64,000 nucleotides of DNA from Chlorobium sp. (GTDB taxonomy: Bacteria; Bacteroidota; Chlorobiia; Chlorobiales; Chlorobiaceae), in NCBI GenBank assembly GCA_005843825.1, contig SZXX01000043.1:62001-126000 (forward strand), written 5' to 3'. The stretch's first letter is position 1. Each line of letters opens with the position of its first letter. The translations under genes and the position numbers were made by a program. Shown here in pieces: positions 37,832 through 47,180 of the stretch. The notes beneath the pieces are model-generated. The model was given only the letters and a program-made list of their open reading frames with translations, searched no databases and had not been told where the DNA came from.

Positions 37832-38890
37832 CTATGCCTTTTTATCTTTGTTTACATATTCAAGAACGACTGCCTCTGCCTGTTTGCTAAGCATTGAGCG
37901 CCGAGCTGCATCAACAATCACCAATGAAACCTCTGCTGCTCTAAGAGATTCATTTGTATCGGACTCCTTCCATGATTTTAGGAAATAGTTCGCCTGCGCC
38001 ATAAACATGGAATCATTTGAATAACCAGGTTCGACAAAGATTTCTGGCGTATTACCAAAAGGAGTTACCGTTAGTTGATTGCCTTCTTCATTCCAAACTA
38101 TATTACCCTCTGACCCTGCAATATGAAAACTTCGTGATGTTTTTTTGTGCATAAAGCATAAGGTAATATGAACTGAAAAGTTTTGGTAAAGCAGTGTCAT
38201 CTGCACTGTATCTTCGACTCCAAGTTTTTCCTTTCCACGATTCCCCCCTACACAAAAGACCGCATCAGGCACTCCAAAAAACCAGTATGCAAGATCAAGT
38301 TCGTGAATTTCTGTCAGAAGTACTCCGCCGCCAAAATCCTGGCGAACAGCGTAAAGGTTTCGCCAATCCTCATATTGATGCCAAGATGGAACATTCGAAT
38401 ACACTGTAAATGAAGCAGCTATGGGGCAACCAATCACGCCGGATTTTACCATTTGACAAGCACGAGCTATCAGAGGGTGAAAACGGCGCTGAAATGAAAT
38501 TAGAAACGGTAACTTTTTAATCCTCATCCCGTGTGCAAACTCTGCAAAACCATCAAGATTTTCTGCCCAAGGCTTTTCCACCAACACGCCACTTCCGGCT
38601 TCCATTGCCATAAACATTGGTTGCCTATGAAAAGCTGTAGGGGTTGATATCACCGTCAAATCCGGGGATGATTCAAATGCTGACTTTAAACTTTCGAAAG
38701 TTTTTAGCCCATAAGCACTCTCAACAGTATTGTGTTCATCTACGGAAAAATCTGGGCGAAGCAAAGGAGTCGCACTACTACTACGGTAAGCAGAAAAGAG
38801 TGCACTCTCAGGAAGTAGTTGACGAAATATACGAAGATGACGTTGCCCAGCACCCCCCAATCCAATAAACAAAACGTTAGAAAAGCTCAC
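37832..38890 (-). CDS. Gfo/Idh/MocA-family sugar oxidoreductase
   Basis: This 352-residue protein (from GTG 38890) has the NAD-binding start VLFIGLGGAGQRHLRIF, then ISTPTAFH and the catalytic-loop EKPWAEN. The C-terminal half is the typical beta-sheet domain. The GTG overlaps the stop of the preceding isomerase gene as GTGA. An ATG at 38902 is an alternative, but the only GAGG sits one base before it. Family members oxidise a ring hydroxyl of a nucleotide sugar, which would prepare a keto group for the nearby DegT aminotransferase. Confidence 0.86.
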   Translation of the reverse strand: MSFSNVLFIGLGGAGQRHLRIFRQLLPESALFSAYRSSSATPLLRPDFSVDEHNTVESAYGLKTFESLKSAFESSPDLTVISTPTAFHRQPMFMAMEAGSGVLVEKPWAENLDGFAEFAHGMRIKKLPFLISFQRRFHPLIARACQMVKSGVIGCPIAASFTVYSNVPSWHQYEDWRNLYAVRQDFGGGVLLTEIHELDLAYWFFGVPDAVFCVGGNRGKEKLGVEDTVQMTLLYQNFSVHITLCFMHKKTSRSFHIAGSEGNIVWNEEGNQLTVTPFGNTPEIFVEPGYSNDSMFMAQANYFLKSWKESDTNESLRAAEVSLVIVDAARRSMLSKQAEAVVLEYVNKDKKA

Positions 38891-39714
38891 TTGGCAAAAC
38901 ATTCCTCATAGAAAAATTTCACAAGCTCAAGATTATAAGCCGCAGTTCGCAATGGATTACTGCCTCTTTGAGTTTCAAAAGTATATGGACCTTGATATTT
39001 AATTTCTGCAAGAGCTTCAAAAACCTTAAGAAAATTCACGAGTCCTGTTCCAATAATGACATTTTCATTAAATGTGTTCTTGTCCTTAATGTGAACATGA
39101 CTGATTCTGCTGCCAAGCATGCATATATCGCCAGGTAAATCGTGACCAAAAGCTACTCTGTTACCTGTATCGTAGACAACGCTTACCGCAGGATGGTTAA
39201 TCCTTTCTAAAACAGTAATCAGTTCGGCTCCATTCAAAACAGTCTCCAGGCAAACAGTAATACCTGATTGTTCAGCTTTATCTGCAATTATGCGTAATGG
39301 ATCAACATACTCCTCAACATTCTTTAGAGTAAGCTCGGATTGTTCAAAGAGAGGCAAAATATATTTTTGGCATCCAAGAAGTGCGCCTCGCTCAATCAGT
39401 TTCAAGTTCTGAGATAATACATCATCACTCTTCGGTAAAGCATGATCGACAATATAATCGTTGCAAAAAGCATGCAAAGAGAGTCCGTTACGCTTGACCA
39501 AAGACTTTATGCTATTAACTCCAGCATCACTCCATAGAGGATTTGCCGGATTGTGGTTTCGCTCAGCGATTAACTCTATGTAGTCAATACCAAGTGCTGA
39601 AGCAATAAAGAATTCTGATTCCCAGTAGTCTTGAGGAAACCATTGTAATTGACCAGGTGGTGACTGAATGAGCCGCCCCTGAACAATACCGAAACGAAGA
39701 GGATGTATTGCCAT
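38887..39714 (-). CDS. Sugar phosphate isomerase/epimerase-like TIM-barrel protein
   Basis: This 275-residue protein belongs to the AP-endonuclease-2/xylose-isomerase-like family. It begins with FGIVQGRLIQSP and has metal-ligand regions in YIELIAERN, CLETVLNG, YDTGN and HVHIKDK. It probably isomerises or epimerises a sugar intermediate of the module. It sits between the aminotransferase and the oxidoreductase. The C-terminal half of the NeuB fusion at 42317-44209 belongs to the same superfamily. Confidence 0.83.
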   Translation of the reverse strand: MAIHPLRFGIVQGRLIQSPPGQLQWFPQDYWESEFFIASALGIDYIELIAERNHNPANPLWSDAGVNSIKSLVKRNGLSLHAFCNDYIVDHALPKSDDVLSQNLKLIERGALLGCQKYILPLFEQSELTLKNVEEYVDPLRIIADKAEQSGITVCLETVLNGAELITVLERINHPAVSVVYDTGNRVAFGHDLPGDICMLGSRISHVHIKDKNTFNENVIIGTGLVNFLKVFEALAEIKYQGPYTFETQRGSNPLRTAAYNLELVKFFYEECFAK

Positions 39715-39723
39715 GTGTTTTTT

Positions 39724-40926
39724 TCAACGACCGATTTCATCAATTAACCTGGATAATAACTCAGCCTTTATTTTTGCCATACCCAGATCTCGATAGTTTG
39801 TCTTAAACTGCATGAGCCGCAGTTGTAATGCCTCTGCTACAGGACAGAGGCCCGCCTCCATCTTAAGCGAACCAAACATCTTGTTGCGTAGAGAGATTTC
39901 CAGATAAGGGGTAACAACACAACCATAAAAACCATCCCCTCCCATTGCCATGTATCGATTATAAAATTCCTTCCATTTCACTCCACGCTCAGACTCACCA
40001 CGATAATCGACTGCGAAAGTATAATAACTATGCTCAACACCCTCCATAACTGTTTGCGGTATCATCCAACGACAGCCCTCAGTTGCTTCAAGAAACATCC
40101 TCGCACATGCTTGACGGCGGGCAACAATATGGTCAACACGTTCAAGTTGGGCCAGCCCAACGGCAGCGGAGATAGCATTCATACGGTAATTTAAGCCGAT
40201 AGTATCAAAACGTTCATACCCGGGATCTTGAACTGTTGATAATGCCAAGTGGGTGCGGCCAGCAGTTGCCGTCATGTGCTTGTATCCGATACCCGCAAAC
40301 TTACGGGCTCGAGTTGCTAATTCAGGATCCGATGTCACAATCATTCCACCCTCTGAACCTGTGGTCAAATGCTTTTTATTTTCAAAGCTATAAACCCCAA
40401 TATGCGTATTGGTCCCTGATATTAAACCTTTATATCTGCCCATCATGGTCTGCGCAGAATCGTCTATAACTACAAGATTATGCTTTTGAGCAAGTTCCAT
40501 TATTGGGTCCATATCAACTGGTAGTCCCTGCCATGAAACCGTAATGATTGCTTTTGTCTGAGGAGTAATCTTGCGGGCTATGTCTACTGGGTCAATATGT
40601 TGAGTCTCGGCTACTATATCAGCAAAAACCGGAATTCCGCCCAAGTGAATAGTGGCATAAGCATCCATTACAACAGTCATTGCAGGCTGAATAACCTCAT
40701 CTCCTGAGCCTACCCCAGCGGCATATAGCGCAGCATGCAAACCTGACGTACCAGAGTTCACCGCTATAGCGTACTTTGACCCTATTTTCGCCGCAAACGC
40801 CTCTTCAAATCGCTGAACCCATTGAAATGCCTTATTTTCGAGATTTTCTGTATCTAATGCCCGTAAAACATATTCTGCTTCATTACCATTGTACTTTCCG
40901 AACGGGTGTTTAACATTTTCAGTCAT
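39724..40926 (-). CDS. DegT/DnrJ/EryC1-type PLP-dependent sugar aminotransferase
   Basis: This 400-residue protein has AVNSGTSGLHAAL for substrate and PLP binding, VIDDSAQT with the PLP-contacting Asp, and the Schiff-base lysine Lys185 in SFENKKHLTTG. Enzymes of this family convert a keto sugar to an amino sugar. It is the only sugar aminotransferase seen in the window. It probably supplies the amine that the GNAT~ACP protein acylates. It is the nearest equivalent to SpsC in the spore-coat sps operon, given the SpsF- and NeuB-like neighbours. Confidence 0.9.
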   Translation of the reverse strand: MTENVKHPFGKYNGNEAEYVLRALDTENLENKAFQWVQRFEEAFAAKIGSKYAIAVNSGTSGLHAALYAAGVGSGDEVIQPAMTVVMDAYATIHLGGIPVFADIVAETQHIDPVDIARKITPQTKAIITVSWQGLPVDMDPIMELAQKHNLVVIDDSAQTMMGRYKGLISGTNTHIGVYSFENKKHLTTGSEGGMIVTSDPELATRARKFAGIGYKHMTATAGRTHLALSTVQDPGYERFDTIGLNYRMNAISAAVGLAQLERVDHIVARRQACARMFLEATEGCRWMIPQTVMEGVEHSYYTFAVDYRGESERGVKWKEFYNRYMAMGGDGFYGCVVTPYLEISLRNKMFGSLKMEAGLCPVAEALQLRLMQFKTNYRDLGMAKIKAELLSRLIDEIGR

Positions 40927-40942
40927 AAGGGCTGTTTTATTG

Positions 40943-41686
40943 TTAACAATTTTTAGCTAATTGAGCTTTCTTCCACTCCTGATTTCTGAACCAATTAATT
41001 TTGAAAAGATCAGGGTTACTCAAGAACAACCGATTGACTTCTGCTCTTGATGCCTGCCCCCCAATAATTCTTAACACAGATACTAAAAGCCAATAATCCT
41101 CCTCATAATCAAGCGTAAGCCTCGCCATAGGTGGCAAAGTAGCTTCTTCGGGTAAAACTACCTTTTTAAGATTTGTAATTTTTTCCAGGTAATACCACAT
41201 CATTTCAGTATCTGATTCAAGAGGTAGTGAGGAGGAGACACGCCTAACAATTTCAGCAGTCAAAGAGTAACCAACACTCGCGCCGCCTGCTGATGAAGAT
41301 TCAGTCGGGCAAACCATATCATAATTTCCATCCTTCAGGAGTTGCATGCTCCGGGTTATCTCTTCCCCATCAAAAAAAGGATCATCTGCGTCAACAGTAT
41401 GAAAATGCTCGATATCAAAAAAATTAGCACAATCCGACCAACGCTTTAACTTATTGACTAAAGAACCCCGAAAACATTTTACATCCTCATTGGAAGCAAT
41501 CTGTTCAAGGATATCATCAGATTTATCGATACTTGTGCATAATATTGGCTCTATGCCTAATGACTGTGCTCTTCGAATAATGTGTTCTATTACATTTCCC
41601 TCACCAAATGGAAGCAAGCATTTCGCAGGTAAACGAGATGAAGAAGTTCTAACGGTTACAAAGCCAACTATACTATTTTTTCCCAT
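40943..41686 (-). CDS. SpsF-like cytidylyltransferase-family protein, second copy
   Basis: This 247-residue protein has the N-terminal signature FVTVRTSSSRLPAKCLL and an acidic metal site in VDADDPFFDG. Both are variants of the SpsF/CMP-Kdo-synthetase pattern. It is divergent from the copy at 16177-16878, which reads ALIQARMGSSRLPDK. It lies 61 bases after GmhA and near the NeuB fusion, so it may activate the keto acid that the fusion makes. The nucleotide is not certain. Confidence 0.8.
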   Translation of the reverse strand: MGKNSIVGFVTVRTSSSRLPAKCLLPFGEGNVIEHIIRRAQSLGIEPILCTSIDKSDDILEQIASNEDVKCFRGSLVNKLKRWSDCANFFDIEHFHTVDADDPFFDGEEITRSMQLLKDGNYDMVCPTESSSAGGASVGYSLTAEIVRRVSSSLPLESDTEMMWYYLEKITNLKKVVLPEEATLPPMARLTLDYEEDYWLLVSVLRIIGGQASRAEVNRLFLSNPDLFKINWFRNQEWKKAQLAKNC

Positions 41687-41747
41687 ATTTTAAAACGAGC
41701 GATTTAATGACAAAAAAATAGGTGCATCTTAATAGTTGCGTATACAC

Positions 41748-42320
41748 TTAACCATGAAATTTAGCTTCAACTAACTCACACAAGATGTGGCCAAGTAAAA
41801 TATGACACTCCTGAATCCGAGGAGTATCGCTTGACGGCACATGAAGACACTCGCAAAAAGCTGCAATCACTCCCCCTCTTTGCCCGGTCAATACAACAGT
41901 ACGAATACCTGATTCAACTGCTGCTTCGACTGCCCTGACAATATTCAGACTGTTTCCACTGGTAGAAATCCCTATAAAAACATCGTGTGGTTGAGCAATA
42001 CCGCGCAACTCACGACTAAACACTTGATCATAGCCATAGTCATTACCAATGGCACTGATAGCTGAGCTGTTGGTACCCAATGCCAGTGACGGCAAAGGAG
42101 CGCGGTCAAACAAGAATCGGGAGGTGAATTCTGCTGAAAGGTGTTGAGCATCGGCAAAACTCCCGCCATTACCGGCAAAAATGATCTTGCCACCTGAAAG
42201 TAATGCCGTCAAGCAATCAGTAGCCAACATTTCAAGCTGAATAAGCAGAGCCTCATCGGCGAGCATTAGCTCTTTGACCTTGATTGACTCGCTAATTCTT
42301 GCTTTAATCAAAGCATTCAC
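41748..42320 (-). CDS. gmhA: SIS-domain phosphoheptose isomerase
   Basis: This 190-residue protein, starting at GTG 42320, has FAGNGGSFADAQHLSAEFTSRF with the metal-binding His and Glu of GmhA. A C-terminal HILLGHILCELVE helix completes the family pattern. The reaction is sedoheptulose 7-phosphate to D-glycero-D-manno-heptose 7-phosphate. GGAGGG lies six bases upstream of the GTG, and the start overlaps the NeuB fusion stop as GTGA. A longer form from ATG 42353 would overlap by 37 bases and is unlikely. With HddA- and HddC-like neighbours it suggests GDP-heptose synthesis. Confidence 0.9.
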   Translation of the reverse strand: MNALIKARISESIKVKELMLADEALLIQLEMLATDCLTALLSGGKIIFAGNGGSFADAQHLSAEFTSRFLFDRAPLPSLALGTNSSAISAIGNDYGYDQVFSRELRGIAQPHDVFIGISTSGNSLNIVRAVEAAVESGIRTVVLTGQRGGVIAAFCECLHVPSSDTPRIQECHILLGHILCELVEAKFHG

Positions 42321-44209
42321 AGCATACCCTCCAGCTTTTCGAGCGCTGCCCAAAAGCCTTCCCCTCCGTTTTTATGCCCTTGCCAGATTTCAGGAATGAA
42401 GGTTGCTTGCGGGCATCCTGTATCAAGAATTTTGCCTAACCGTTCAAAATCAAGCTCCCCTTCACCTATCTGCAAACCTTCACCATTAACTCCCCGAGCG
42501 TCTCCTAAATGAAGATGCGCTGTAAAGGGCGCTATGCGTGTTGAAACATCATAAAAGTCAAGGCCCAAGTGATTGCACGCCAAACAACTGTGAGAGATGT
42601 CAAAACACATACGCAAATTGAGCTTCAAACACCACTCAATAATCTCTTCAGGTTTGACAAAAAGGTTCTGGTAGCGCTGACCACCAAAATGCCAGGGGAA
42701 CGGAGCCATAGTCTGAGGAATAAGTTCAACCCCTTCAAGATCAAGCTCGCTTAGACTTTGAGCAAATCGATGGTAATAGGGTATAATCTGTTCAGAGGGA
42801 AGGAGCGCATCCATGGTAAAGCCGCCAATATTTGCCACTATCTGCGGTTTGGTCGTCGCTGGGAAATATGATTTAAGTGAGCGAGTGATATCAATGACGC
42901 GTTGAGTTTGCTCTAATGAGTACTTGCGATACTCCTCGTCCGGTGTGGCCAAATCCATCAGACGACTGCCTGCAAAGAGTTCTGGAGCATGCACTACAAA
43001 TCCGCAGGGATATGGTCCGGTTAAAAAATCTGCAAGGTTGAGATCCATATCCGAGTAGGAGAGATGGAACTCGAAGAAATCGGGAGTGACACGCGAATGG
43101 TACTCCTTGAAGTCATGGAAACGCACCGGGATCCCCCAAGGACGGCGAAACTGGTAAGGACGGGGGGTTACCTGCTTGTCGAGCAAATCAGAGGGGAAAA
43201 AGAAATCTTCCATTGCAAGATTACGCTGTAAGGTACGGCCGACCAGCTCTTCATAGCGCTGGGGAGAGAGCCCTTGACCTGGGCTGCGCACGATGATATG
43301 CTCTGACTGGATTACTGTGCCTATCGTTAAAGGCTTTGCAGCAACCAGACTTTTACCGAGATTTTCACGGTTGATCATCTCCCCCTGGCTCAGTTTGCGC
43401 ACTTCTCCTTCGCCAAGGGCCTGCTCGATTTCGCGAATACCTTCAATCAATCGTTTGAATTCAGCATATTCTAAACTCGCTGCATGGTCGGGCCCTTCCA
43501 TGTTGCGGTCCAAGGTAAAATGCCGTTCGATAACGCAGGCGCCAAGTGCCACAGCGGCTAGTGAAACGGCAATTCCTCGTTCGTGACCAGAGTACCCTAC
43601 CAAGGAATGCAGTTTACGTAATTGTGCCATCCATTTGAGTTCAATGTCTTGTAACGGGGCAGGATAGGTGCTGTTGCTGTGGAGCAAGACAAAAGATACC
43701 TTACGCTGATTAAGAAAATCTACCGTGATCTTAACTTCATCAGGGTAACTCATACCTGTCGAAAGAATCTGGGGTTTACCTGTACTCGCCAACACCTGTA
43801 AAAGGGGCAGATTGGTAAGGTCAGCAGATGCAACTTTGTAAGCGGGAACACCTATATTTTCAAGCACTTTGACACTTTCGCGATCCCATGGAGTACACAA
43901 ATAGAGAATACCCTTCTTTTTGCAGTAATCGGCAAGCCTGCGATGATCTTCAACTGAGAGTTCAAATCGACGCAGAAGGTCCAGAATGTATTCTGTGCCA
44001 AGATCGTCTCCGTCGTTGCGAAGGGTACGCTCACGGTATACCTCTTTAAGATGGCGCATCTGGAATTTGACGCAATCGACACCTATTTGAATGGATTGAT
44101 CAATAAGTTTTATTGCGCTATCAAAACTGCCATTATGATTATTGCCTATCTCAGCTATGACAAATGTTCGCTGTATACCGATATCGTAATTTCCAATCTT
44201 AAAACTCAT
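42317..44209 (-). CDS. Fusion of NeuB-family synthase and sugar isomerase-like TIM barrel
   Basis: This protein has 630 residues. Residues 1-345 are a complete NeuB-type synthase, with VIAEIGNNHNGS, DCVKFQMRHLKE, YKVASADLTNLP, IERHFTLDRNMEGPDHAAS and a C-terminal SAF domain with SLVAAKPLTIG. Residues about 350-630 are an AP-endonuclease-2-type barrel, with FDISHSCLACNHL and HLHLGDARG. It would make a keto-deoxy sugar acid and isomerise or epimerise the same or a linked substrate. It overlaps the CBS~kinase gene and GmhA. It is much longer than the free-standing synthase at 15110-16180. Confidence 0.88.
   Translation of the reverse strand: MSFKIGNYDIGIQRTFVIAEIGNNHNGSFDSAIKLIDQSIQIGVDCVKFQMRHLKEVYRERTLRNDGDDLGTEYILDLLRRFELSVEDHRRLADYCKKKGILYLCTPWDRESVKVLENIGVPAYKVASADLTNLPLLQVLASTGKPQILSTGMSYPDEVKITVDFLNQRKVSFVLLHSNSTYPAPLQDIELKWMAQLRKLHSLVGYSGHERGIAVSLAAVALGACVIERHFTLDRNMEGPDHAASLEYAEFKRLIEGIREIEQALGEGEVRKLSQGEMINRENLGKSLVAAKPLTIGTVIQSEHIIVRSPGQGLSPQRYEELVGRTLQRNLAMEDFFFPSDLLDKQVTPRPYQFRRPWGIPVRFHDFKEYHSRVTPDFFEFHLSYSDMDLNLADFLTGPYPCGFVVHAPELFAGSRLMDLATPDEEYRKYSLEQTQRVIDITRSLKSYFPATTKPQIVANIGGFTMDALLPSEQIIPYYHRFAQSLSELDLEGVELIPQTMAPFPWHFGGQRYQNLFVKPEEIIEWCLKLNLRMCFDISHSCLACNHLGLDFYDVSTRIAPFTAHLHLGDARGVNGEGLQIGEGELDFERLGKILDTGCPQATFIPEIWQGHKNGGEGFWAALEKLEGML
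42327..42332 (-). promoter_or_regulatory. Shine-Dalgarno site that fixes the GTG start of gmhA
   Basis: GGAGGG on the minus strand sits six bases before GTG 42320, within the last codons of the NeuB fusion gene. This is an optimal arrangement and supports the 190-residue GmhA. Confidence 0.75.
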
Positions 44210-45594
44210 ACACTCTCTATTTCTATATGATTATTGCACTCTCTGACCGTCCATGACTGCAAACCTTCTTGCTCAAAACGAAAAGGGCTGATCTTAAGCC
44301 CTGCATCTTCAAGATGAGCCATGACATTGTGTTTACGAAAAGATGGCACATAAAAAAGGAAAAAGCCTCCCCCCCCTGCACCTAAAAGCTTCCCACCCAA
44401 CGCTCCACATTTGCGTGCGTTATCGTAAATTTGATCGAGGTTAATAGTCGATATCATGCTACTAAACCGGCGTTTCAACTCCCATGATTCATGGAGGGAT
44501 TGGCCAAATTGAAGCAACTTGCCTCTGAGCAATTGGTTACGCATACGATACGAGAGCTCGACATTTGACTGAACATGCTGACGAACATTTAAGTGCTTCA
44601 TCTGCTCGCGTTGATCCTGGTGTATATCACCTGATTCGTGACTAATTCCTGTATCGCAAAGAATCAGACTCTCTTCGAGTTCAAGAAGAGTTTCCGGATG
44701 AATACGCAAGGGATGAACAATATTTTGATCCATCCGGAACTCCATGAAATTAAAGCCGCCAAACACTGTGGCATACTGATCCTGCCATCCGCCTGAAACG
44801 CCAAGATAGAGGCGCTCGGCCTGAAACGCCAACTCCGCCAGTTCGTGCAGATCCCATTTATCATGACGAAATTGGTTGAAACAACCAAGCATAGCAGCAG
44901 ATACAACTGCTGAACCGCCAAGTCCTGAATTCATTGGATAATCGGAATGGAGAAAGAGCTCAAAACCAAATTCCGGATCCACCAACTTGAGTATGGCTTG
45001 AATAAGCCCAAACGCGCCTTTCTGCGATAAAGCGTTTTGAAGATTTTCAGCATGGAGTGATGCACCTAAATCGCGAGAGTGTATAATAACCTTCTCATCA
45101 TCACGAATCCGCAATATGGCATGGCTATAAAGCGAGATTGTTGTATTAATGACCGCACCATTTTCACCGTTGAAATAATGCGTAAGGTCCGAACCACCAC
45201 CGCCAAAACTTATACGGACAGGGGAACGAGAACGAGAGTAAGTCTTTGCTTCGACTTGTAGGGGAAGATTATCTCGACTAACAATGCCTGTTAATTGCTG
45301 TGCAGCATTTAACAATGGAATTACCCGGATACTATGATCCAGTTTTTTGAGCAACGTTTCTCGCGAAGTGTTTTGGTTTGCCCATACAAAATTTGGATTT
45401 GCCAATTGCCCTATACAATCATCGAGTGAAGCCCCTGCAAGCAAACCACCTCTAATATCTCCATCAGTTGCAAGACCAACCACTGCACCAGTGGGACTGG
45501 TTGTCAAGATAAGACCGTGTTGATTGGCATCAATCTTTTCAAGTGCAGACCTTAATGAGGCCTTTTCGTCAATAATAAATAACTCTTTGTTCAC
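44206..45594 (-). CDS. hddA: Fusion of CBS-domain pair and GHMP kinase (HddA-like heptose kinase)
   Basis: This protein has 462 residues. Residues 1-115 contain two CBS motifs (VGLATDGDIRGGL and LTGIVSRDNLP). The remainder is a GHMP kinase with SPVRISFGGGGSD, the ATP loop GLGGSAVVSAA, and a C-terminal LLGAGGGGFFLF. The kinase part is closest to D-glycero-alpha-D-manno-heptose-7-phosphate kinase. CBS pairs sense adenine nucleotides, so the kinase may be allosterically controlled. The GTG start at 45594 overlaps the nucleotidyltransferase stop (GTGA). Confidence 0.85.
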   Translation of the reverse strand: MNKELFIIDEKASLRSALEKIDANQHGLILTTSPTGAVVGLATDGDIRGGLLAGASLDDCIGQLANPNFVWANQNTSRETLLKKLDHSIRVIPLLNAAQQLTGIVSRDNLPLQVEAKTYSRSRSPVRISFGGGGSDLTHYFNGENGAVINTTISLYSHAILRIRDDEKVIIHSRDLGASLHAENLQNALSQKGAFGLIQAILKLVDPEFGFELFLHSDYPMNSGLGGSAVVSAAMLGCFNQFRHDKWDLHELAELAFQAERLYLGVSGGWQDQYATVFGGFNFMEFRMDQNIVHPLRIHPETLLELEESLILCDTGISHESGDIHQDQREQMKHLNVRQHVQSNVELSYRMRNQLLRGKLLQFGQSLHESWELKRRFSSMISTINLDQIYDNARKCGALGGKLLGAGGGGFFLFYVPSFRKHNVMAHLEDAGLKISPFRFEQEGLQSWTVRECNNHIEIESV

Positions 45595-46298
45595 AGTTTA
45601 ACTTTTTTGCCTGACTCAATCCAGCGACAAAACCTGAAATAATCATCAGGAATACCTATATCAATAAAGTCTGTATTTATGGGCACAGCTGTTAAGATTC
45701 CATTATTAGCCAAAAATGGAAATAATATTTGTTCTAAAGAAAATGGTTTATTATTCAAGTCCTTAAATAATCCGGGATGCAGCAGGCACAGCCCTGCATT
45801 AATATAACCAGAAGCATTATAGCTCCTTTTTTCATGGAATACTTTCACTGTATTTTGGTCGTCTAGTTCTACACAACCATATCTACTGGCATTATCTACT
45901 TTTACTATCACCATTGCTGGTGAGGGCGCATCTAATAGTTGTTTGATTCCATTACCGAGCCACGTGTCTGCGTTTGTTAGTAAAAAATCACCAGAAAAAT
46001 GTAATTGCTTGATTGCATAAGCTACCGCACCTCCAGTCCCCATCGGCTCTGGCTCAACCAACCAGGCTATCTGACAATCTTTGAGAGTATCGTTTTGTTG
46101 ATTTTTCAGAAAATCAATGATTAAGTCAGACTGGTGATGCAATAAAAAAACAAAAGAATATATTCCTTGGCTTTTCCAATGTTCTATTTGCAGTTGAAGA
46201 AAAGGAATATTAGCGATGGGAGCGAGGGCTTTGGGTATATCCGCTACTACGGACTGAAGGCGAGTACCAAAACCTCCAGCTAAGACGACTAATTTCAT
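45591..46298 (-). CDS. hddC: Sugar-1-phosphate nucleotidyltransferase (HddC-like)
   Basis: This 235-residue protein has the signature LAGGFGTRLQSVVADIPKAL. The metal-site Asp is in LLTNADTWLGNG. The size and position next to the heptose kinase fit HddC, which makes GDP-heptose from heptose 1-phosphate, although the nucleotide cannot be told by eye. A GmhB-type phosphatase would still be required between HddA and HddC; none is obvious in the window apart from the HAD proteins at the left edge and in the fusion at 56545. Confidence 0.85.
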   Translation of the reverse strand: MKLVVLAGGFGTRLQSVVADIPKALAPIANIPFLQLQIEHWKSQGIYSFVFLLHHQSDLIIDFLKNQQNDTLKDCQIAWLVEPEPMGTGGAVAYAIKQLHFSGDFLLTNADTWLGNGIKQLLDAPSPAMVIVKVDNASRYGCVELDDQNTVKVFHEKRSYNASGYINAGLCLLHPGLFKDLNNKPFSLEQILFPFLANNGILTAVPINTDFIDIGIPDDYFRFCRWIESGKKVKL

Positions 46299-46322
46299 TT
46301 CTAAATGAAGGGTGTACTAATA

Positions 46323-47180
46323 TTAATCAGGTATTTCTAAATAAGCAATTAGAGAATCACACTTACCTATAGCAGCTAACGCATTAGAGTATGCTCGTGT
46401 AAGTTCCGGAGTGTCAAGAAATGCCCAACTCGAGTGCCCTCCTGACCTACCTTTACTAAGCCAATGCAAATGGTTGGATAAAGGGTAGCGCTGGAATTGC
46501 TGTATTGTAACTATTCGAAGACCGGCCTGCTCACAAAGTCGCCGTAGCGAATCTGGATTAAAAAGGAATAAATGCTGACTCCAATAAGTAAAACGTTGAA
46601 ATGGTTCTGAATCATAGAGTGTCAGAAGTATGTCTTCAGAACTTGGTACCTCAACCACTATTCGACCTCCCTCTACGAGCAGGGATGCCAGATTCTTGAG
46701 CATTGCCCTGGGATCATGCAGGTGCTCTAAAACATGGAAAGCTGTTATAATATCGAATCTTGTCTTGTCTTGTCTTAAGGAGACGAAATCAGGATATATA
46801 TTTATAACGTTAGACCAATATTCTCTTGTTTTGTTCTCAGATTCAATACCAAAAACGTCTTCCGCTACATGTCGAGCTTTGTTTAGAAACCCTCCGGCAC
46901 CACAACCGAAGTCCATAAGAGTCTTGTTTTTTAACATTGGTTTGAGCATTTCAAACCTCTGCTGATCATCTGTGTCAGCTAACTTGAGCCAATACTCAAC
47001 AGAAGGAAGCTCCTTGCCGACTATAGGAGATTCTTGATAGAACTCTGATGTTATGTGTTCAAAAGAATCAAGAAAGACAAGGCCACAATTTATACACTCA
47101 AGAATTTTTAACGTTGGTGCATCGCGAACTTGCCCTTTACGAATATTAAATGATTTATTTTGACAAAGATAACAGCGCAT
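46323..47180 (-). CDS. SAM-dependent methyltransferase with N-terminal zinc motif
   Basis: This 285-residue protein begins MRCYLCQNK and has CINCGLVF near residue 30, which form a four-cysteine zinc site. The SAM domain has MDFGCGAGGFLNKA and AFHVLEHLHDP. The pattern is close to the methyltransferase at 29403-30368 and to the longer one at 53439-54632. It probably methylates a nucleotide sugar. It is separated by 211 bases from the upstream glycosyltransferase gene. Confidence 0.84.
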   Translation of the reverse strand: MRCYLCQNKSFNIRKGQVRDAPTLKILECINCGLVFLDSFEHITSEFYQESPIVGKELPSVEYWLKLADTDDQQRFEMLKPMLKNKTLMDFGCGAGGFLNKARHVAEDVFGIESENKTREYWSNVINIYPDFVSLRQDKTRFDIITAFHVLEHLHDPRAMLKNLASLLVEGGRIVVEVPSSEDILLTLYDSEPFQRFTYWSQHLFLFNPDSLRRLCEQAGLRIVTIQQFQRYPLSNHLHWLSKGRSGGHSSWAFLDTPELTRAYSNALAAIGKCDSLIAYLEIPD

